Assembly (NCBI RefSeq): GCF_029887935.1
Contig: NZ_JARXRO010000018.1
Coordinates: 401,977-465,976, forward strand
Direction of reading: 5' to 3'
DNA: 64,000 nucleotides
Origin: Luteimonas kalidii
Lineage (GTDB): Bacteria > Pseudomonadota > Gammaproteobacteria > Xanthomonadales > Xanthomonadaceae
This document shows positions 38,316 to 47,580 of this stretch, piece by piece; positions within the stretch are counted from its first letter, which is position 1; every line of letters starts with the position of its first letter. Made by a program: the position numbers and the translations under genes. Under the pieces are notes generated by a model. It saw only the letters and a program-made list of their open reading frames with translations, was not told the origin of the DNA and ran no database searches.

Positions 38316-40109
38316 TCAGCCGGTCGTCGCGACGTGGTAGCGGTTGCGGCCCGCCTTCTTCGCCACGTACAGCGCGGCATCGGCGCGGGCCATGAGTGTG
38401 GCGGCGTCCACCGGCTGCTGCGCATGCGCCACGCCGATGCTGGTGGTGACCTCGAGCGTGAGCCCGCCGGCGACGATCGGCCGGCCCATGGCCTCGATCA
38501 CCTTGCGCGCCACCGCCTCGGCACCGTCGGCGGAGCCGTCTTCGAGCAGGATCACGAACTCGTCGCCGCCCAGGCGCGCGACCAGGTCCGTCTCGCGCAC
38601 GCTCTCGCACAGGCGACTGGCGAAGGCCTGCAGCACGGCATCGCCGGCGGCGTGGCCGTGGTCGTCGTTGATGGTCTTGAACCGGTCGATGTCCATGCCC
38701 AGCAGCGCGACCGGCGTGCCGTGGCGCTGCAGGCGCTTGCACGCCAGCGAAAGCCGTTCGTCGAACTGGCGGCGGTTGGCGAGATCGGTGAGCGCATCCA
38801 CGCGCGACTGTCGCTCCAGCTCGCGCCGGCTCTCCTCCAGCGCCTGTTCGGCGGCGACACGGCGGCTGATGTTGCGCGCGGTGATCATCAGGTCGGTGCG
38901 GCCGCTGCCGTCGTCTGCCGGGATCGCGCGGCTGACGGCTTCGACCCAGACGTAGTGGCCGTCGCGGTGGCGCAGGCGGTACGTGTCGGTGCGCGGCTCG
39001 CCCGAAGCCAGGGCGTCGGCCATCGCCAGCTCCAAGGGCTGGCGGTCGTCGGGGTGCACGATCTCCCAGCGCGATCCGAGCAGTTCCCCGGCCTCCCAGC
39101 CGAGCATGTCCATCGCCGCGGGCGAGACGTAGATGCGCTGGCCGTCGGCACGCAGGCGGGTGATCGCATCGTGCGAGTGATCGGCCAGCATGCGGTAGCG
39201 CCGTTCGCTGTCGCGCAGGCGGCTGGCGAGCCGGTCCCGCTCGGCCAGGGCCAGGCACACCGGGATGGCCATCAGGCAACCGCCGGCGATGTACAGCTGG
39301 ATCAGCGCGATGCGGCCGGTGTCGTCCAGCCCCTGCTGCCACAGCGGGCCGTGGCCGAGCGTGGTCAGCGTGGCGGCCACCAGCGCCATCGCGATCACGC
39401 CCACGCCCGCGCCCACGAACCGGTGCCGCATCGCCACCAGCAGCAGTGGCGGATACGCGAGGAACAGCACCGCGTACTCGGTGAGAAACGCGCCGGCGGT
39501 GACCGCCACCAGCAGCGCCAGCGTGGCGACCAGGCTGGTGGTGCGCCCGGGTGCGACGAACAGGCGCGAGCGTTCGCGCTGTGCGACCAGCGTCATCGTG
39601 GCCACCACCACCATGCCCAGCACGTGCGCGGAGAACCAGCGGCCCACCGCGGGCAGGAAGGGTTGCGCGTGCAGCGCATGCGCCACGCCCGCGGCCAGCA
39701 CGCCCGAGGTGGCGCAGGCCAGCAGGGTGGCGGCGATGGCGATGCCGCCCATGCGCATCCAGTTGCGCGGATCGCGCGTATCCGGCACCAGTCGCCGCAC
39801 CGCGCCGGCCACGCCCAGCGCTTCGATCAGGTTGCACGCCGCGATGGCGACGGCATACAGGGGTTCGTCCCCCGCCAGCATGCGCGCGGGCAGTTCGGCG
39901 ACGAACGCGACCGCGAGATAGCCCGGCCAGCTCGCGGTGCGTCGCGAGAGCAGCCACCCGGCGAGGATGCCGTTGCCGACCCAGATCGCCGCGAGTTCGC
40001 CCGGTCCGCGTGCCAGCGTGAGCGACAGCCATGCAGTGGAGGCGATAAGCGCCGCCAGGATGCAGCGGTCGAACCAGTAGGTGCGCGACCAGGTCGGGCG
40101 AGTGGCCAT
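38316..40109 (-). CDS. MASE1-PAS-GGDEF diguanylate cyclase
   Basis: 597 aa. An N-terminal MASE1-like membrane sensor with about eight helices (residues 10-290) is followed by a PAS domain (WEAGELLGSRWEIVHPDDR) and a GGDEF domain with the intact active-site loop RLGGDEF near residue 515. RETD, five residues before it, is an intact inhibitory I-site. It should make cyclic di-GMP in response to a membrane or PAS signal. No EAL domain. Located 371 bases upstream of the hybrid kinase and probably part of the same signalling cluster. Confidence 0.92.
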   Translation of the reverse strand: MATRPTWSRTYWFDRCILAALIASTAWLSLTLARGPGELAAIWVGNGILAGWLLSRRTASWPGYLAVAFVAELPARMLAGDEPLYAVAIAACNLIEALGVAGAVRRLVPDTRDPRNWMRMGGIAIAATLLACATSGVLAAGVAHALHAQPFLPAVGRWFSAHVLGMVVVATMTLVAQRERSRLFVAPGRTTSLVATLALLVAVTAGAFLTEYAVLFLAYPPLLLVAMRHRFVGAGVGVIAMALVAATLTTLGHGPLWQQGLDDTGRIALIQLYIAGGCLMAIPVCLALAERDRLASRLRDSERRYRMLADHSHDAITRLRADGQRIYVSPAAMDMLGWEAGELLGSRWEIVHPDDRQPLELAMADALASGEPRTDTYRLRHRDGHYVWVEAVSRAIPADDGSGRTDLMITARNISRRVAAEQALEESRRELERQSRVDALTDLANRRQFDERLSLACKRLQRHGTPVALLGMDIDRFKTINDDHGHAAGDAVLQAFASRLCESVRETDLVARLGGDEFVILLEDGSADGAEAVARKVIEAMGRPIVAGGLTLEVTTSIGVAHAQQPVDAATLMARADAALYVAKKAGRNRYHVATTG

Positions 40110-40279
40110 GCGGGCCTCGCGTGCGGGATCGCGTGCACTGTAGGCAGATGACGGCGCGATGTCATGCCGCGGTCGCGTCACGGCGCCGCAGTCGGATCCA
40201 TCGATGCCCGCTCGACGAAGGCAATCGCGCATCTGCACGCGTATTCCGGACGCGTATCCCGGTCGCGTAGCCCGGTCGC

Positions 40280-40308
40280 GTAGCCCGGATAAGCGCAGCG
40301 CATCCGGG
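40280..40308. repeat. REP family B element
   Basis: GTAGCCCGGATAAGCGCAGC followed by GCATCCGGG, the variant with an A/T pair change in both arms compared with the copies near 34,334. A truncated arm GTAGCCCGG lies just before it at 40267. The rest of the 427-base gap 40,110-40,536 shows only a GCGCCCGGGATGCG arm near 40,317 and no gene. Confidence 0.85.
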
Positions 40309-40536
40309 ATCTCACGGCGCCCGGGATGCGCCGCGCTTTCCAGGCGACCACCATGCGAGCCACCTGCAGGCGCAATCACGCGTCCTGGCGCGTGCTCCTG
40401 CCGCTTCACGGTAGAAGGGAGCGAAGCACAGTCAAGGATGGACGAGGGTGTACGAGGACGCTGGGGCGGGCAACGCATCAAGACGCCGCTGTCGCCCGCG
40501 CACGTCCGGCTTCATCCCACACCGCGCCCTTGGCGC

Positions 40537-40728
40537 CTAGCGCATCCCCGCCGGCGGCGGAATCTCCGGCGTGCCGTTCTTCGGCGTCCCGAGCGTGGCC
40601 TGCAGTACGGCGGCCGTGATCGCCAGCGCGAACAACACCAGAAACCCGTAACCGATGAGTTTGCCGAGACGCCGGTCCGGCCGGCGGAATTCCTGCGCGT
40701 TGGGCTTGTCTGGAGTGGTCATCGGCAT
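40537..40728 (-). CDS. Small single-span membrane protein
   Basis: 63 aa (or 61 from the second ATG). A basic N-terminus (RRPDRRLGK) leads to one clear membrane helix (GYGFLVLFALAITAAVLQA) and a short proline-rich tail. Typical of small inner-membrane proteins; function unknown. Confidence 0.65.
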   Translation of the reverse strand: MPMTTPDKPNAQEFRRPDRRLGKLIGYGFLVLFALAITAAVLQATLGTPKNGTPEIPPPAGMR

Positions 40729-40850
40729 GTGTCCTGACTCGAATGCCCCAAGCCTGCGCGGGTGGGCGTCGGCTGGTTGTGAACGGGCCCGGTTCTGAAT
40801 AACATCGATCCATCAGCCCGCATGGCCCAGCGCGGGGATGGAGAAAGGCG

Positions 40851-41330
40851 ATGGAACGTCTAGGCACCGTGTTGTTTCTGGCCGCCATCCTGATCGTGCC
40901 GGATTCCGTCCATGGCACCCCACCCGGTGAATCCGAAACGGGCAGAACTGCGAAGGATGAATCGCGGTCCATTGCGGAGCGGGTCGCGGCACGTGCGGGT
41001 GACGTCCCGGCGGCCCAATCGATCGATCGTTTTCCATCCCAGTTGTTCGGAACCTGGGATCTTGGCCCGAGGCCCTGCCGCCTTCCGGTCAACGAAGACA
41101 GCGATTCGCCGATCCGGATCGAAGCGGAGTTGATACAGGGATACGAGCATTTCGAAACGCCCGTCAGGGTGGAGCGCATTTCAGACATGCCCACCGCCTG
41201 GCGCATCACGACGTCGGAAACTTATCTGGGAAGCCAGGTCACCGACGACGTGCGGATCTTTGTGGCCGATGGTGACAGGCTCGTGATCACGAGCGGGGCA
41301 GAGACACAGCAATACCGGAAGTGCCAGTAA
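40851..41330 (+). CDS. Exported protein, candidate immunity protein for the X-T4SS effector
   Basis: 159 aa. A signal peptide (RLGTVLFLAAILIVPDSVHG) precedes a soluble domain with two cysteines (about residues 83 and 158) that could form a disulphide. SQLFGTWDLGPRPC to the end looks like a small beta-rich domain. The ATG follows GAGAAAGG. It ends 12 bases before the XVIPCD protein. Xanthomonad T4SS effectors are encoded beside periplasmic immunity proteins, so the X-Tfi role is inferred from export plus position. Codon use is less G+C-biased than flanking genes. Confidence 0.72.
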   Translation: MERLGTVLFLAAILIVPDSVHGTPPGESETGRTAKDESRSIAERVAARAGDVPAAQSIDRFPSQLFGTWDLGPRPCRLPVNEDSDSPIRIEAELIQGYEHFETPVRVERISDMPTAWRITTSETYLGSQVTDDVRIFVADGDRLVITSGAETQQYRKCQ

Positions 41331-41342
41331 CGGAGAGCGGCC

Positions 41343-42866
41343 ATGTCGAATCAGCCAGGGACGGCTTATACGGTACGACAGTACGTGTTCGACGCGCGTG
41401 GGGAGCGCAATGAAGATGTCAGGCGGTTCGAAGACCTGGTCACCCACCATCCGCGCGCAAATGCCGACGCCCAGATGGAAGATGGCCGGATCATCGAGGT
41501 GGAACGGCCCTCCAGGCGCTCGCATGCGTTCATCGGCGGTGCCTATCAGGAAGTGGAAACGGCCAGGACCGATGAGTACCGGACGTTGAAACCCGACCAG
41601 GTCCTGCTGATCAAGGACTTCATTCTTGAGCAGAATGGACGCAGGGCGCTGGACGTACCCGCCCCCATCTCAGGTGTTGTAGGTAGGGTCGATGCGCCAA
41701 ACGGGATGGTCGAGGTGCTTGATCGCGAAGGCGGAGATGTCGTCGCACGCGTTCGACATCTGAATCCGATTGCAGTGGCCAGCGGCGATCACGTGTCGTA
41801 TGGCGATACGCTCGGCACGCAGAACAACCAGGGTCTGCGACTTCCCCGTGGGTCGCGTGTCCACGTCCATATCGAGATGGACACGAAGCATTACCAACAG
41901 TTTGGGCGCTACGTCGATGATCTGGCGAGCGGAAGGCTCACAGTGGAGGCGCGGCACCGTTCCAACGTCCCACCGGGACCGCTCGACAGCGACGGCACGT
42001 TCCGTATCGGCACCTCCAGCGACCGCATCGCCACCGTCCAGCGCGCCCTGGCCGCCGACGGCTATCGCGCCACCGGCGAACGCCCCATCACCGTCGATGG
42101 CGTCTATCGCGCCGACATGCAGGGTGCGCTGCTCGCGTTCCAGCAGGACCATCGGATCCCGCAGACCGGCGATGTCGATCCGGCGACGGTGCAGGTGGCG
42201 CTGCGGGTGAATCTGGACCGGCCATTGGGACCGGCGGGGCGGACGCCGCTTCCTGCGATCGACGCCTTGCCATCCCCACTGCGCGAGATCGGGCTCGGAC
42301 TCGATCCACGGTTCACGCCGCGCCACGGCGAACCCGCGCCCGATGCCGGCCATCCTGCCGACCCGGCGCGTACGCAGCGCGCTCCCCGCCACCATGCCCA
42401 TCCCTTCCACGATCCCACTCCGCCGCTCGAACGCCCGCGCAAGCCCGACGCACCCGGTCATCCGGACCACGTCCTGCTCGAGCGCATCCGCGACGGCGTG
42501 CGTGCGTTCGACGCGGATGCCGGCAAGCCCTGGGACACGTATAGCGAGCGTCTGAGCGCGGGCCTGCTGGTCCGTGCGAAGGCGTCGGGGTTCGATGGCG
42601 GCGACGCGGTGCGCGTCGCGGCCAGCCGTCCGACGGATGCGTCCGCCGCCGGCGAATTCGTCTGTCTCCTGCGTCACGGCCCGACGGCTTCGCCCGATCC
42701 CGCGGAGAACCTCGTCCGGGTGCGCGTCGTCGATGCGCTCGCGATCCCGGTCGACCAGCACTATGCGCAGCTCGAGCGCATCGACCGCGAACGCACTGCC
42801 GTGCGCAACGCTGCGGTCGAACACGCGATCGGGCCGCCGGGACAGGACGTCCACGCACTCGGATGA
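41343..42866 (+). CDS. X-T4SS effector with degenerate M23 fold, peptidoglycan-binding domain and XVIPCD
   Basis: 507 aa, no signal peptide. Residues about 95-200 resemble the M23/LytM peptidase fold (ALDVPAPISGVVG, SGDHVSYGDTLGTQ and RVHVHIEMD at 172-180). The first His-x3-Asp ligand pair usual for M23 is not visible, only the HxH at 174-176. Residues about 215-288 are a peptidoglycan-binding repeat (RIATVQRALAADGY, AFQQDHRIPQTGDVDPAT). Residues about 372-480 match the XVIPCD secretion domain: HPDHVLLERIRDGVRAFD, YSERLSAGLLVRAKASGF, FVCLL and VDQHYAQLERI. Such proteins are injected into rival bacteria; peptidoglycan is the expected target. Confidence 0.82.
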   Translation: MSNQPGTAYTVRQYVFDARGERNEDVRRFEDLVTHHPRANADAQMEDGRIIEVERPSRRSHAFIGGAYQEVETARTDEYRTLKPDQVLLIKDFILEQNGRRALDVPAPISGVVGRVDAPNGMVEVLDREGGDVVARVRHLNPIAVASGDHVSYGDTLGTQNNQGLRLPRGSRVHVHIEMDTKHYQQFGRYVDDLASGRLTVEARHRSNVPPGPLDSDGTFRIGTSSDRIATVQRALAADGYRATGERPITVDGVYRADMQGALLAFQQDHRIPQTGDVDPATVQVALRVNLDRPLGPAGRTPLPAIDALPSPLREIGLGLDPRFTPRHGEPAPDAGHPADPARTQRAPRHHAHPFHDPTPPLERPRKPDAPGHPDHVLLERIRDGVRAFDADAGKPWDTYSERLSAGLLVRAKASGFDGGDAVRVAASRPTDASAAGEFVCLLRHGPTASPDPAENLVRVRVVDALAIPVDQHYAQLERIDRERTAVRNAAVEHAIGPPGQDVHALG

Positions 42867-43056
42867 GTTCTCCGGTGAGGGCGGCCGGTCGACCGAACCG
42901 GAATCCGTGTGCCCACCGCGCAACGTTTCCTCCACGTGTCTGAACTCGGGAACCGCCGCGTTCAGTGAAGCCTGCGCCCGCAACACGCCCCTCTCACAGG
43001 GCGAGTCGCACCTTTGGCGCCGGCATTCAGCCGACCCCACTTCCAGGAGCATGGCA

Positions 43057-43575
43057 ATGACGAACCCCAACGATGACAGCCGTCTCGACAAGCAAGACGC
43101 GAACCGCGATCCCATCACCGGCACCCCCGGCGCGCATCCCGTCGGTACGGGTGTCGGCGCTGCCGCAGGCGGCGTGGCCGGCGCCGCGGTCGGGTCGGTC
43201 GCAGGTCCGGTGGGCACGATGGTCGGTGCTGCGGTCGGCGCGGTGGCTGGCGGCCTCGGTGGCAAGGCCGTGGGCGAGCGGGTGAACCCGACCGTGGAAG
43301 AGGCCTACTGGCGCGAGAACTACAGCGCCGAGAGCTACCACAAGCCGGAATTCGGCTACGAGGACTACGCACCGGCGTACCGCACCGGCTACGAAGGCCG
43401 CGCGCGCTACAGCGATCGCGACTTCGACGCGGTTGAAGGCGACCTGCGCGCGGAGTACGAGCGCGGCCGCGGCAACTCGCGGCTCGAGTGGGACGATGCG
43501 CGCAACGCCACCCGTGCCGCCTGGCACCGCGTCGAGCGCGCCCTGCCGGGCGATGCGGACGGCGACGGCCGCTGA
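43057..43575 (+). CDS. Glycine-zipper domain protein
   Basis: 172 aa. A Gly/Ala/Val stretch (GVGAAAGGVAGAAVGSVAG onward, residues about 32-70) forms a glycine zipper likely to insert in or span a membrane. The second half is charged and tyrosine-rich with YxxE-type repeats (YWRENYSAESYHK, RTGYEGRARY). ATG 43057 is preferred to 43051 because AGGAG is at normal distance. Such proteins often lie with ferritin-like and stress genes; the next gene is a YciE-type protein. Confidence 0.85.
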   Translation: MTNPNDDSRLDKQDANRDPITGTPGAHPVGTGVGAAAGGVAGAAVGSVAGPVGTMVGAAVGAVAGGLGGKAVGERVNPTVEEAYWRENYSAESYHKPEFGYEDYAPAYRTGYEGRARYSDRDFDAVEGDLRAEYERGRGNSRLEWDDARNATRAAWHRVERALPGDADGDGR

Positions 43576-43599
43576 TCCCGCGCGCATTCGCGTGAACCC

Positions 43600-43631
43600 G
43601 ACAACCAGGCCCCACGCCGGGCCTGGTTGTC
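43600..43631 (+). terminator. Strong hairpin after the glycine-zipper gene
   Basis: GACAACCAGGCCC pairs perfectly with GGGCCTGGTTGTC across a 6-base loop (13-bp stem). Only a weak T tract (CTTCC) follows, but position and stem strength fit a transcription terminator. Confidence 0.7.
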
Positions 43632-43736
43632 TTCCCCGGTATGACGGTGGCCGCATAAGCACCGCCGCCGTCGGACCGGCCATCGGCGCTCCGCGCTCCG
43701 GAGCGCATCCTCCACTACCGTAACGGAGCAAGCGAC

Positions 43737-44243
43737 ATGTCAGTGAAGAACTTCGAAGAACTGTTCATCCATGAGCTTTCGGACACCTACAGCGCCGAGA
43801 AGCAGATGTCCAAGGCACTGCCCCGGCTGGTACGCGCCGCGGACAACCCGAAGCTCGCGGCGGCGTTCGAGGCTCACCTGGAGGAGACCCAGGTGCAGAT
43901 CGAGCGCATCGACCAGATCGTCGAGCTGATGGGCATCAAGCTCAAGCGCATCAAGTGCGCCGCGATGGAAGGGCTGGTCGAGGAAAGCAAGGACGTCATC
44001 GACTCGATCGAGAAGGGGCCGCTGCGCGACGCGGCGCTGATCGGCGGCGCGCAGAAGGTCGAGCACTACGAGATCGCGGCCTACGGCACGCTGGCGGCGC
44101 TCGCCAAGCAGCAGGGCCAGCGGGATGCGCTCAAGCTGCTGCTCGAGACGCTCAAGGAAGAGAAGGCGACCGACGAGAAGCTCACCATGCTGGCCGAGCA
44201 GGGCGGCAACGAGCGCGCCCAGGCCGACAGCAAGGCCGCCTGA
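43737..44243 (+). CDS. YciE/YciF-type ferritin-like protein (DUF892)
   Basis: 168 aa. VKNFEELFIHELSDTYSAEK, AFEAHLEETQVQIERIDQIV and VEHYEIAAYGTL are the diagnostic helices of DUF892; the Glu and His residues in them fit a four-helix, ferritin-like metal site. The family is induced by stress in enterobacteria, biochemical role uncertain. It sits between a glycine-zipper gene and a small conserved gene in a stress-associated neighbourhood. Confidence 0.93.
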   Translation: MSVKNFEELFIHELSDTYSAEKQMSKALPRLVRAADNPKLAAAFEAHLEETQVQIERIDQIVELMGIKLKRIKCAAMEGLVEESKDVIDSIEKGPLRDAALIGGAQKVEHYEIAAYGTLAALAKQQGQRDALKLLLETLKEEKATDEKLTMLAEQGGNERAQADSKAA

Positions 44244-44336
44244 CCGTCCGACAGCATGCGCTCGGGCCGGTGCCGCTCCGCCTCCGGGCGGGGTGGCGCT
44301 GGCCTGTCCCGCGTGCAGATCGGACGCGACTTTGCA

Positions 44337-44645
44337 ATGCACCTGATCCAGCTGTTCCTTCCCCTGTACGACAACGACGGCAAGCCGTTCGCCAAGGCGG
44401 CGCTCGCTGCCGTGCATGTTGAACTCGCCGATCGCTTCGGCGGCGTGACAGCATTCGCCAGGTCGCCTGCCGTCGGCGCCTGGGAGGATGACGGCGGCCG
44501 GGTGCGTCGGGACGAGGTCGTCCTGTTCGAAGTGATGACGCCACATGTCGACCATGGCTGGTGGGCCACGTATCGGGACGAACTGGAACGGCGTTTCCGT
44601 CAGGACGAGATCCTGATCCGCGCGAGCGCGATGGAGCGGCTGTAG
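44337..44645 (+). CDS. Small conserved hypothetical protein
   Basis: 102 aa. HLIQLFLPLYDNDGKPFAK, ADRFGGVTAFARSPAVGAW and RDEVVLFEVMT suggest a compact ferredoxin-like or monooxygenase-like fold, but I do not recognise a named family. A broken paralogue of its central part lies at 50,224-50,335. ATG 44337 gives the conserved start; upstream in-frame sequence is low-quality. Confidence 0.8.
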   Translation: MHLIQLFLPLYDNDGKPFAKAALAAVHVELADRFGGVTAFARSPAVGAWEDDGGRVRRDEVVLFEVMTPHVDHGWWATYRDELERRFRQDEILIRASAMERL

Positions 44646-44714
44646 ACGGCTTGGATCAGGCGGTGGCAGGCACCGCGGCGGCCGTCGAGGCTGCGCACAT
44701 GACGTCGCCGCCGG

Positions 44715-45608
44715 CTAGCGGAGCAACAGCACGGGAACGCGACAGGTCCGCAGCACGCTGGTGGTGGTGCTGCCGACGATCAGCTGGCGGATGCGCGAAT
44801 GTCCGTAGGCGCCCATCACCAGCAGGTCGATCTGCTGCGATTTCACCTGCTGCGCGATCACGTCGTCCGCCTCGCCTTCGACGATGGCGCCCTGGCCGTC
44901 GATTCCGGCGGTGGCCAGTGTGGCCAGCGCCCACTCGAGGTTGCGGCGGTTGGCATCGGATGGCGCACCCACCGTGACCACCTCGATATTCAGGCCCCGG
45001 AACAGCGGGCTGCCGGCGACCATCTCGACGCCCTTGCGCGTGGTGGCGCTGCCGTCGAACGCCACCAGCACCCGCGTAATCTCGGCATAGGCGCGCGACA
45101 CCACCAGGATGGGCCGGTGCATGGCGCGGACCACGCGCTCCACCTCGCTACCCAGGTGGCCCCTGGCGAAATCGGCGTGTTCGCCGCGCTTGCCGAGCAC
45201 GAACAGGCGCACCTGCGCCTCGTGCTCCGCCAGGGTGTCGACCAGCGCGCCGTGGCGCAGACGGCTCTCGGCCTGCACGCCGTGGAACGAGACCGCGATC
45301 GCCTGCGCGTGCCCGAGCAGCGCGCGCCCGCAGTCCTGCGCCAGCCGGCTCCTGGATTCGTCGAGCGCCGCCAGCTCCTGGAGCAGGGTTTCCCGGGCGC
45401 CGAGCGCGAGGTTGCCGCTCAGGTCGCTGCTGGGGGCGTGTTCCGGATGGCGGTCTAGCACGTGCAGGTACTCGAGCGGTGCATCCAGCCGCTTCGCCGC
45501 CCATGCCGCGTAGTGCGCCACGCTCTCGCTGTAGACCGATGGATCGATGGCCGCCAGTACGCGTCCGCCGATGTTCAGGTGGGACTGTCCGATCGTCTGC
45601 TCTGTCAT
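44715..45608 (-). CDS. Universal stress protein with two Usp domains
   Basis: 297 aa. Two UspA-like domains in tandem; the second ends with the ATP-binding signature GAYGHSRIRQLIVGSTTT. The first domain retains LGKRGEHADFARGHLGSEVE but with a less canonical nucleotide site. Tandem Usp proteins of the UspE type are common in stress-response loci. The start is 10 bases after the SulP stop codon, so the two are co-transcribed. Confidence 0.92.
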   Translation of the reverse strand: MTEQTIGQSHLNIGGRVLAAIDPSVYSESVAHYAAWAAKRLDAPLEYLHVLDRHPEHAPSSDLSGNLALGARETLLQELAALDESRSRLAQDCGRALLGHAQAIAVSFHGVQAESRLRHGALVDTLAEHEAQVRLFVLGKRGEHADFARGHLGSEVERVVRAMHRPILVVSRAYAEITRVLVAFDGSATTRKGVEMVAGSPLFRGLNIEVVTVGAPSDANRRNLEWALATLATAGIDGQGAIVEGEADDVIAQQVKSQQIDLLVMGAYGHSRIRQLIVGSTTTSVLRTCRVPVLLLR

Positions 45609-45618
45609 CGCCCTCTCC

Positions 45619-47163
45619 TCAGTGACCCATCAGCCGTTCGACGGCGTCGGGCTTGTCGTGCACGCCCAGCCGGTCGACCAGCGTTGCGCTGGCCTCGTTC
45701 ATGCCCAGCAGTTCGACCTCGGTACCTTCGCGGCGGAACTTCAGCACCACCGAATCCAGCGCACCCACCGCGCTGAGGTCCCAGAAGTGCGCGCGGCCGA
45801 CGTCGATCCGCACCCGCTCGATGGCTTCGCGGAAATCGAACCCGGCCACGAACTGGTCGGCCGAGGCGAAGAACACCTGGCCCGTGACGGTGTAGTGGCG
45901 CGCGCGACCCTCGTCCTCGGACGTCGACCCGATGTGCAGCACCTGGCCGACCTTGCGTGCGAAGAACAGGCCCGACAGCAGCACGCCGGTGAACACGCCC
46001 TTGGCCAGGTCGTGGGTCATCACCGTGACCGCCACGGTGGCGATCATCACCAGGCTCGAGGTTTTCGGATGGGTCCTCAACCCCTTGAGCGAGGCCCAGC
46101 TGAAGGTCCCGATCGAGACCATGATCATCACCGCGACAAGGGCAGCCATGGGAATCTGCTTCACCCACGGACCGGCGAACACCACCAGCAACAGCAGGAA
46201 CACGCCGGCCACCAGCGCCGAGAGGCGGCCGCGGCCGCCGGATTTCACGTTGATCACCGACTGCCCGATCATCGCGCAGCCCGCCATGCCGCCGATGAAG
46301 CCTGAGGCGATGTTGGCCACGCCCTGGCCCACGGATTCCCGGTTCTTGTTGCTGGGCGTATCGGTCAGTTCGTCCACGATCTTCGCCGTGAGCAGCGATT
46401 CGAGCAGGCCGACGATCGCCAGCGTGACCGAGACCGGGAAGATGATCGCCAGCGTCTCGAGGTTGAGCGGCACGTCGGGCAACAGGAACACGGGCAGGCT
46501 GTCGGGCAGTTCGCCCATGTCGCCCACGGTGCGGATATCGAGCTCGAGCGCGATCGCCACCACCGTCAGCACCACGATCGCCACCAGCGGCGACGGCACC
46601 GCGCGGGTCAGGCGCGGAAACAGGTAGATGATGGCCAGGCCGGCGGCGGTCATCGCATAGACCGTCCACGGCACGTCGATCAGTTCGGGCAGCTGGGCGA
46701 GGAAGATCAGGATCGCCAGCGCGTTGACGAACCCGGTGACCACCGAGCGCGAGACGAAACGCATCAGCGAACCCAGCCTGAGCATGCCGGCGATGATCTG
46801 CAGCACGCCGGTGAGCAGGGTGGCGGCCAGCAGGTACTGCAGGCCGTGTTCCTTGACCAGGCCGACCATGACCAGGGCCATCGCGCCAGTCGCGGCCGAG
46901 ATCATGCCCGGGCGGCCACCGGTGAACGAGATCACCACAGCGATGCAGAACGAGGCGTACAGGCCGACCTTGGGATCGACGCCGGCGATGATGGAGAACG
47001 CGATCGATTCCGGGATCAGTGCCAGCGCGACGACGAGGCCGGCGAGCAGGTCGCCGCGGATGTTCCCGAGCCATTCCTGGCGCAGGTTGGACAAGCTGTT
47101 CAAGGTCGATGATCCGATGCACCCGGCGTGGGCCGGGACGTCTGTGACGGGATGGCGCGGCAC
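45619..47163 (-). CDS. SulP-family anion transporter with STAS domain
   Basis: 514 aa. An N-terminal SulP transport domain of about 12-14 helices ([39 protein letters not shown] carries the conserved Gly/Ser segment) is followed by a C-terminal STAS domain (residues about 395-510, [18 protein letters not shown]). The family moves sulfate, bicarbonate or other anions; the substrate cannot be set from sequence. Start may lie downstream of 47163, as the first 20 residues look unlike the family. Likely operon with the universal stress gene. Confidence 0.9.
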   Translation of the reverse strand: MPRHPVTDVPAHAGCIGSSTLNSLSNLRQEWLGNIRGDLLAGLVVALALIPESIAFSIIAGVDPKVGLYASFCIAVVISFTGGRPGMISAATGAMALVMVGLVKEHGLQYLLAATLLTGVLQIIAGMLRLGSLMRFVSRSVVTGFVNALAILIFLAQLPELIDVPWTVYAMTAAGLAIIYLFPRLTRAVPSPLVAIVVLTVVAIALELDIRTVGDMGELPDSLPVFLLPDVPLNLETLAIIFPVSVTLAIVGLLESLLTAKIVDELTDTPSNKNRESVGQGVANIASGFIGGMAGCAMIGQSVINVKSGGRGRLSALVAGVFLLLLVVFAGPWVKQIPMAALVAVMIMVSIGTFSWASLKGLRTHPKTSSLVMIATVAVTVMTHDLAKGVFTGVLLSGLFFARKVGQVLHIGSTSEDEGRARHYTVTGQVFFASADQFVAGFDFREAIERVRIDVGRAHFWDLSAVGALDSVVLKFRREGTEVELLGMNEASATLVDRLGVHDKPDAVERLMGH

Positions 47164-47404
47164 CTGCCCTGCAGCGAGGGCACTCTCGGGTCGGAAACGG
47201 AGAGACTAGGGTGGCGTGATCACAGAGGAGGTCGGGCGAGGCGGCGGCTGGCGTGCCAGCGAGGCGGCGAAGCATACCATGGCATGCTGCATTGCGTCAT
47301 GCGACAGCGGGCGCCGCAGATGCTTGATCCGCCATTGCGCTCGGCAACCGAATGCGCCGACGCGCCGAGCGGCGCGTACCAGGGGGGCGACGCCCAGCGT
47401 TGCG

Positions 47405-47515
47405 TCAGTGACGCGGCAGTTCGATATGGAACGCGGTGAAGCCATCGTCCGATCCGGCGCGGATGCGGCCATCGTGGGCCTTGACGATCCCGCTCACGAT
47501 GAACGGACCCAGCGC
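47405..47515 (-). pseudogene. Remnant of a histidine kinase 3' end
   Basis: Read on the minus strand, 47515 down to the stop at 47405-47407 encodes LGPFIVSGIVKAHDGRI then SDDGFTAFHIELPRH and stop. This matches the last 35 residues of the kinase at 50,434-51,558 (SDDGFTAFHIELPRH exactly). Nothing of the upstream kinase remains, and no start codon exists. It is therefore a decayed duplicate fragment, lying 65 bases beyond the end of the paralogous kinase at 47,581. Confidence 0.85.
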
Positions 47516-47580
47516 GACTTCGAGGCCGCGGTTCCGGGGCCTCGTTCGCATGGGCTGGAGGCCCGGGCGAACACCGCCGA

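Noticed and set aside
34457..38425. A single 1322-codon minus-strand gene covering receiver and kinase
   Set aside because: Only its last 117 codons are a real receiver; the rest is out of frame with the true kinase and has no domain content.
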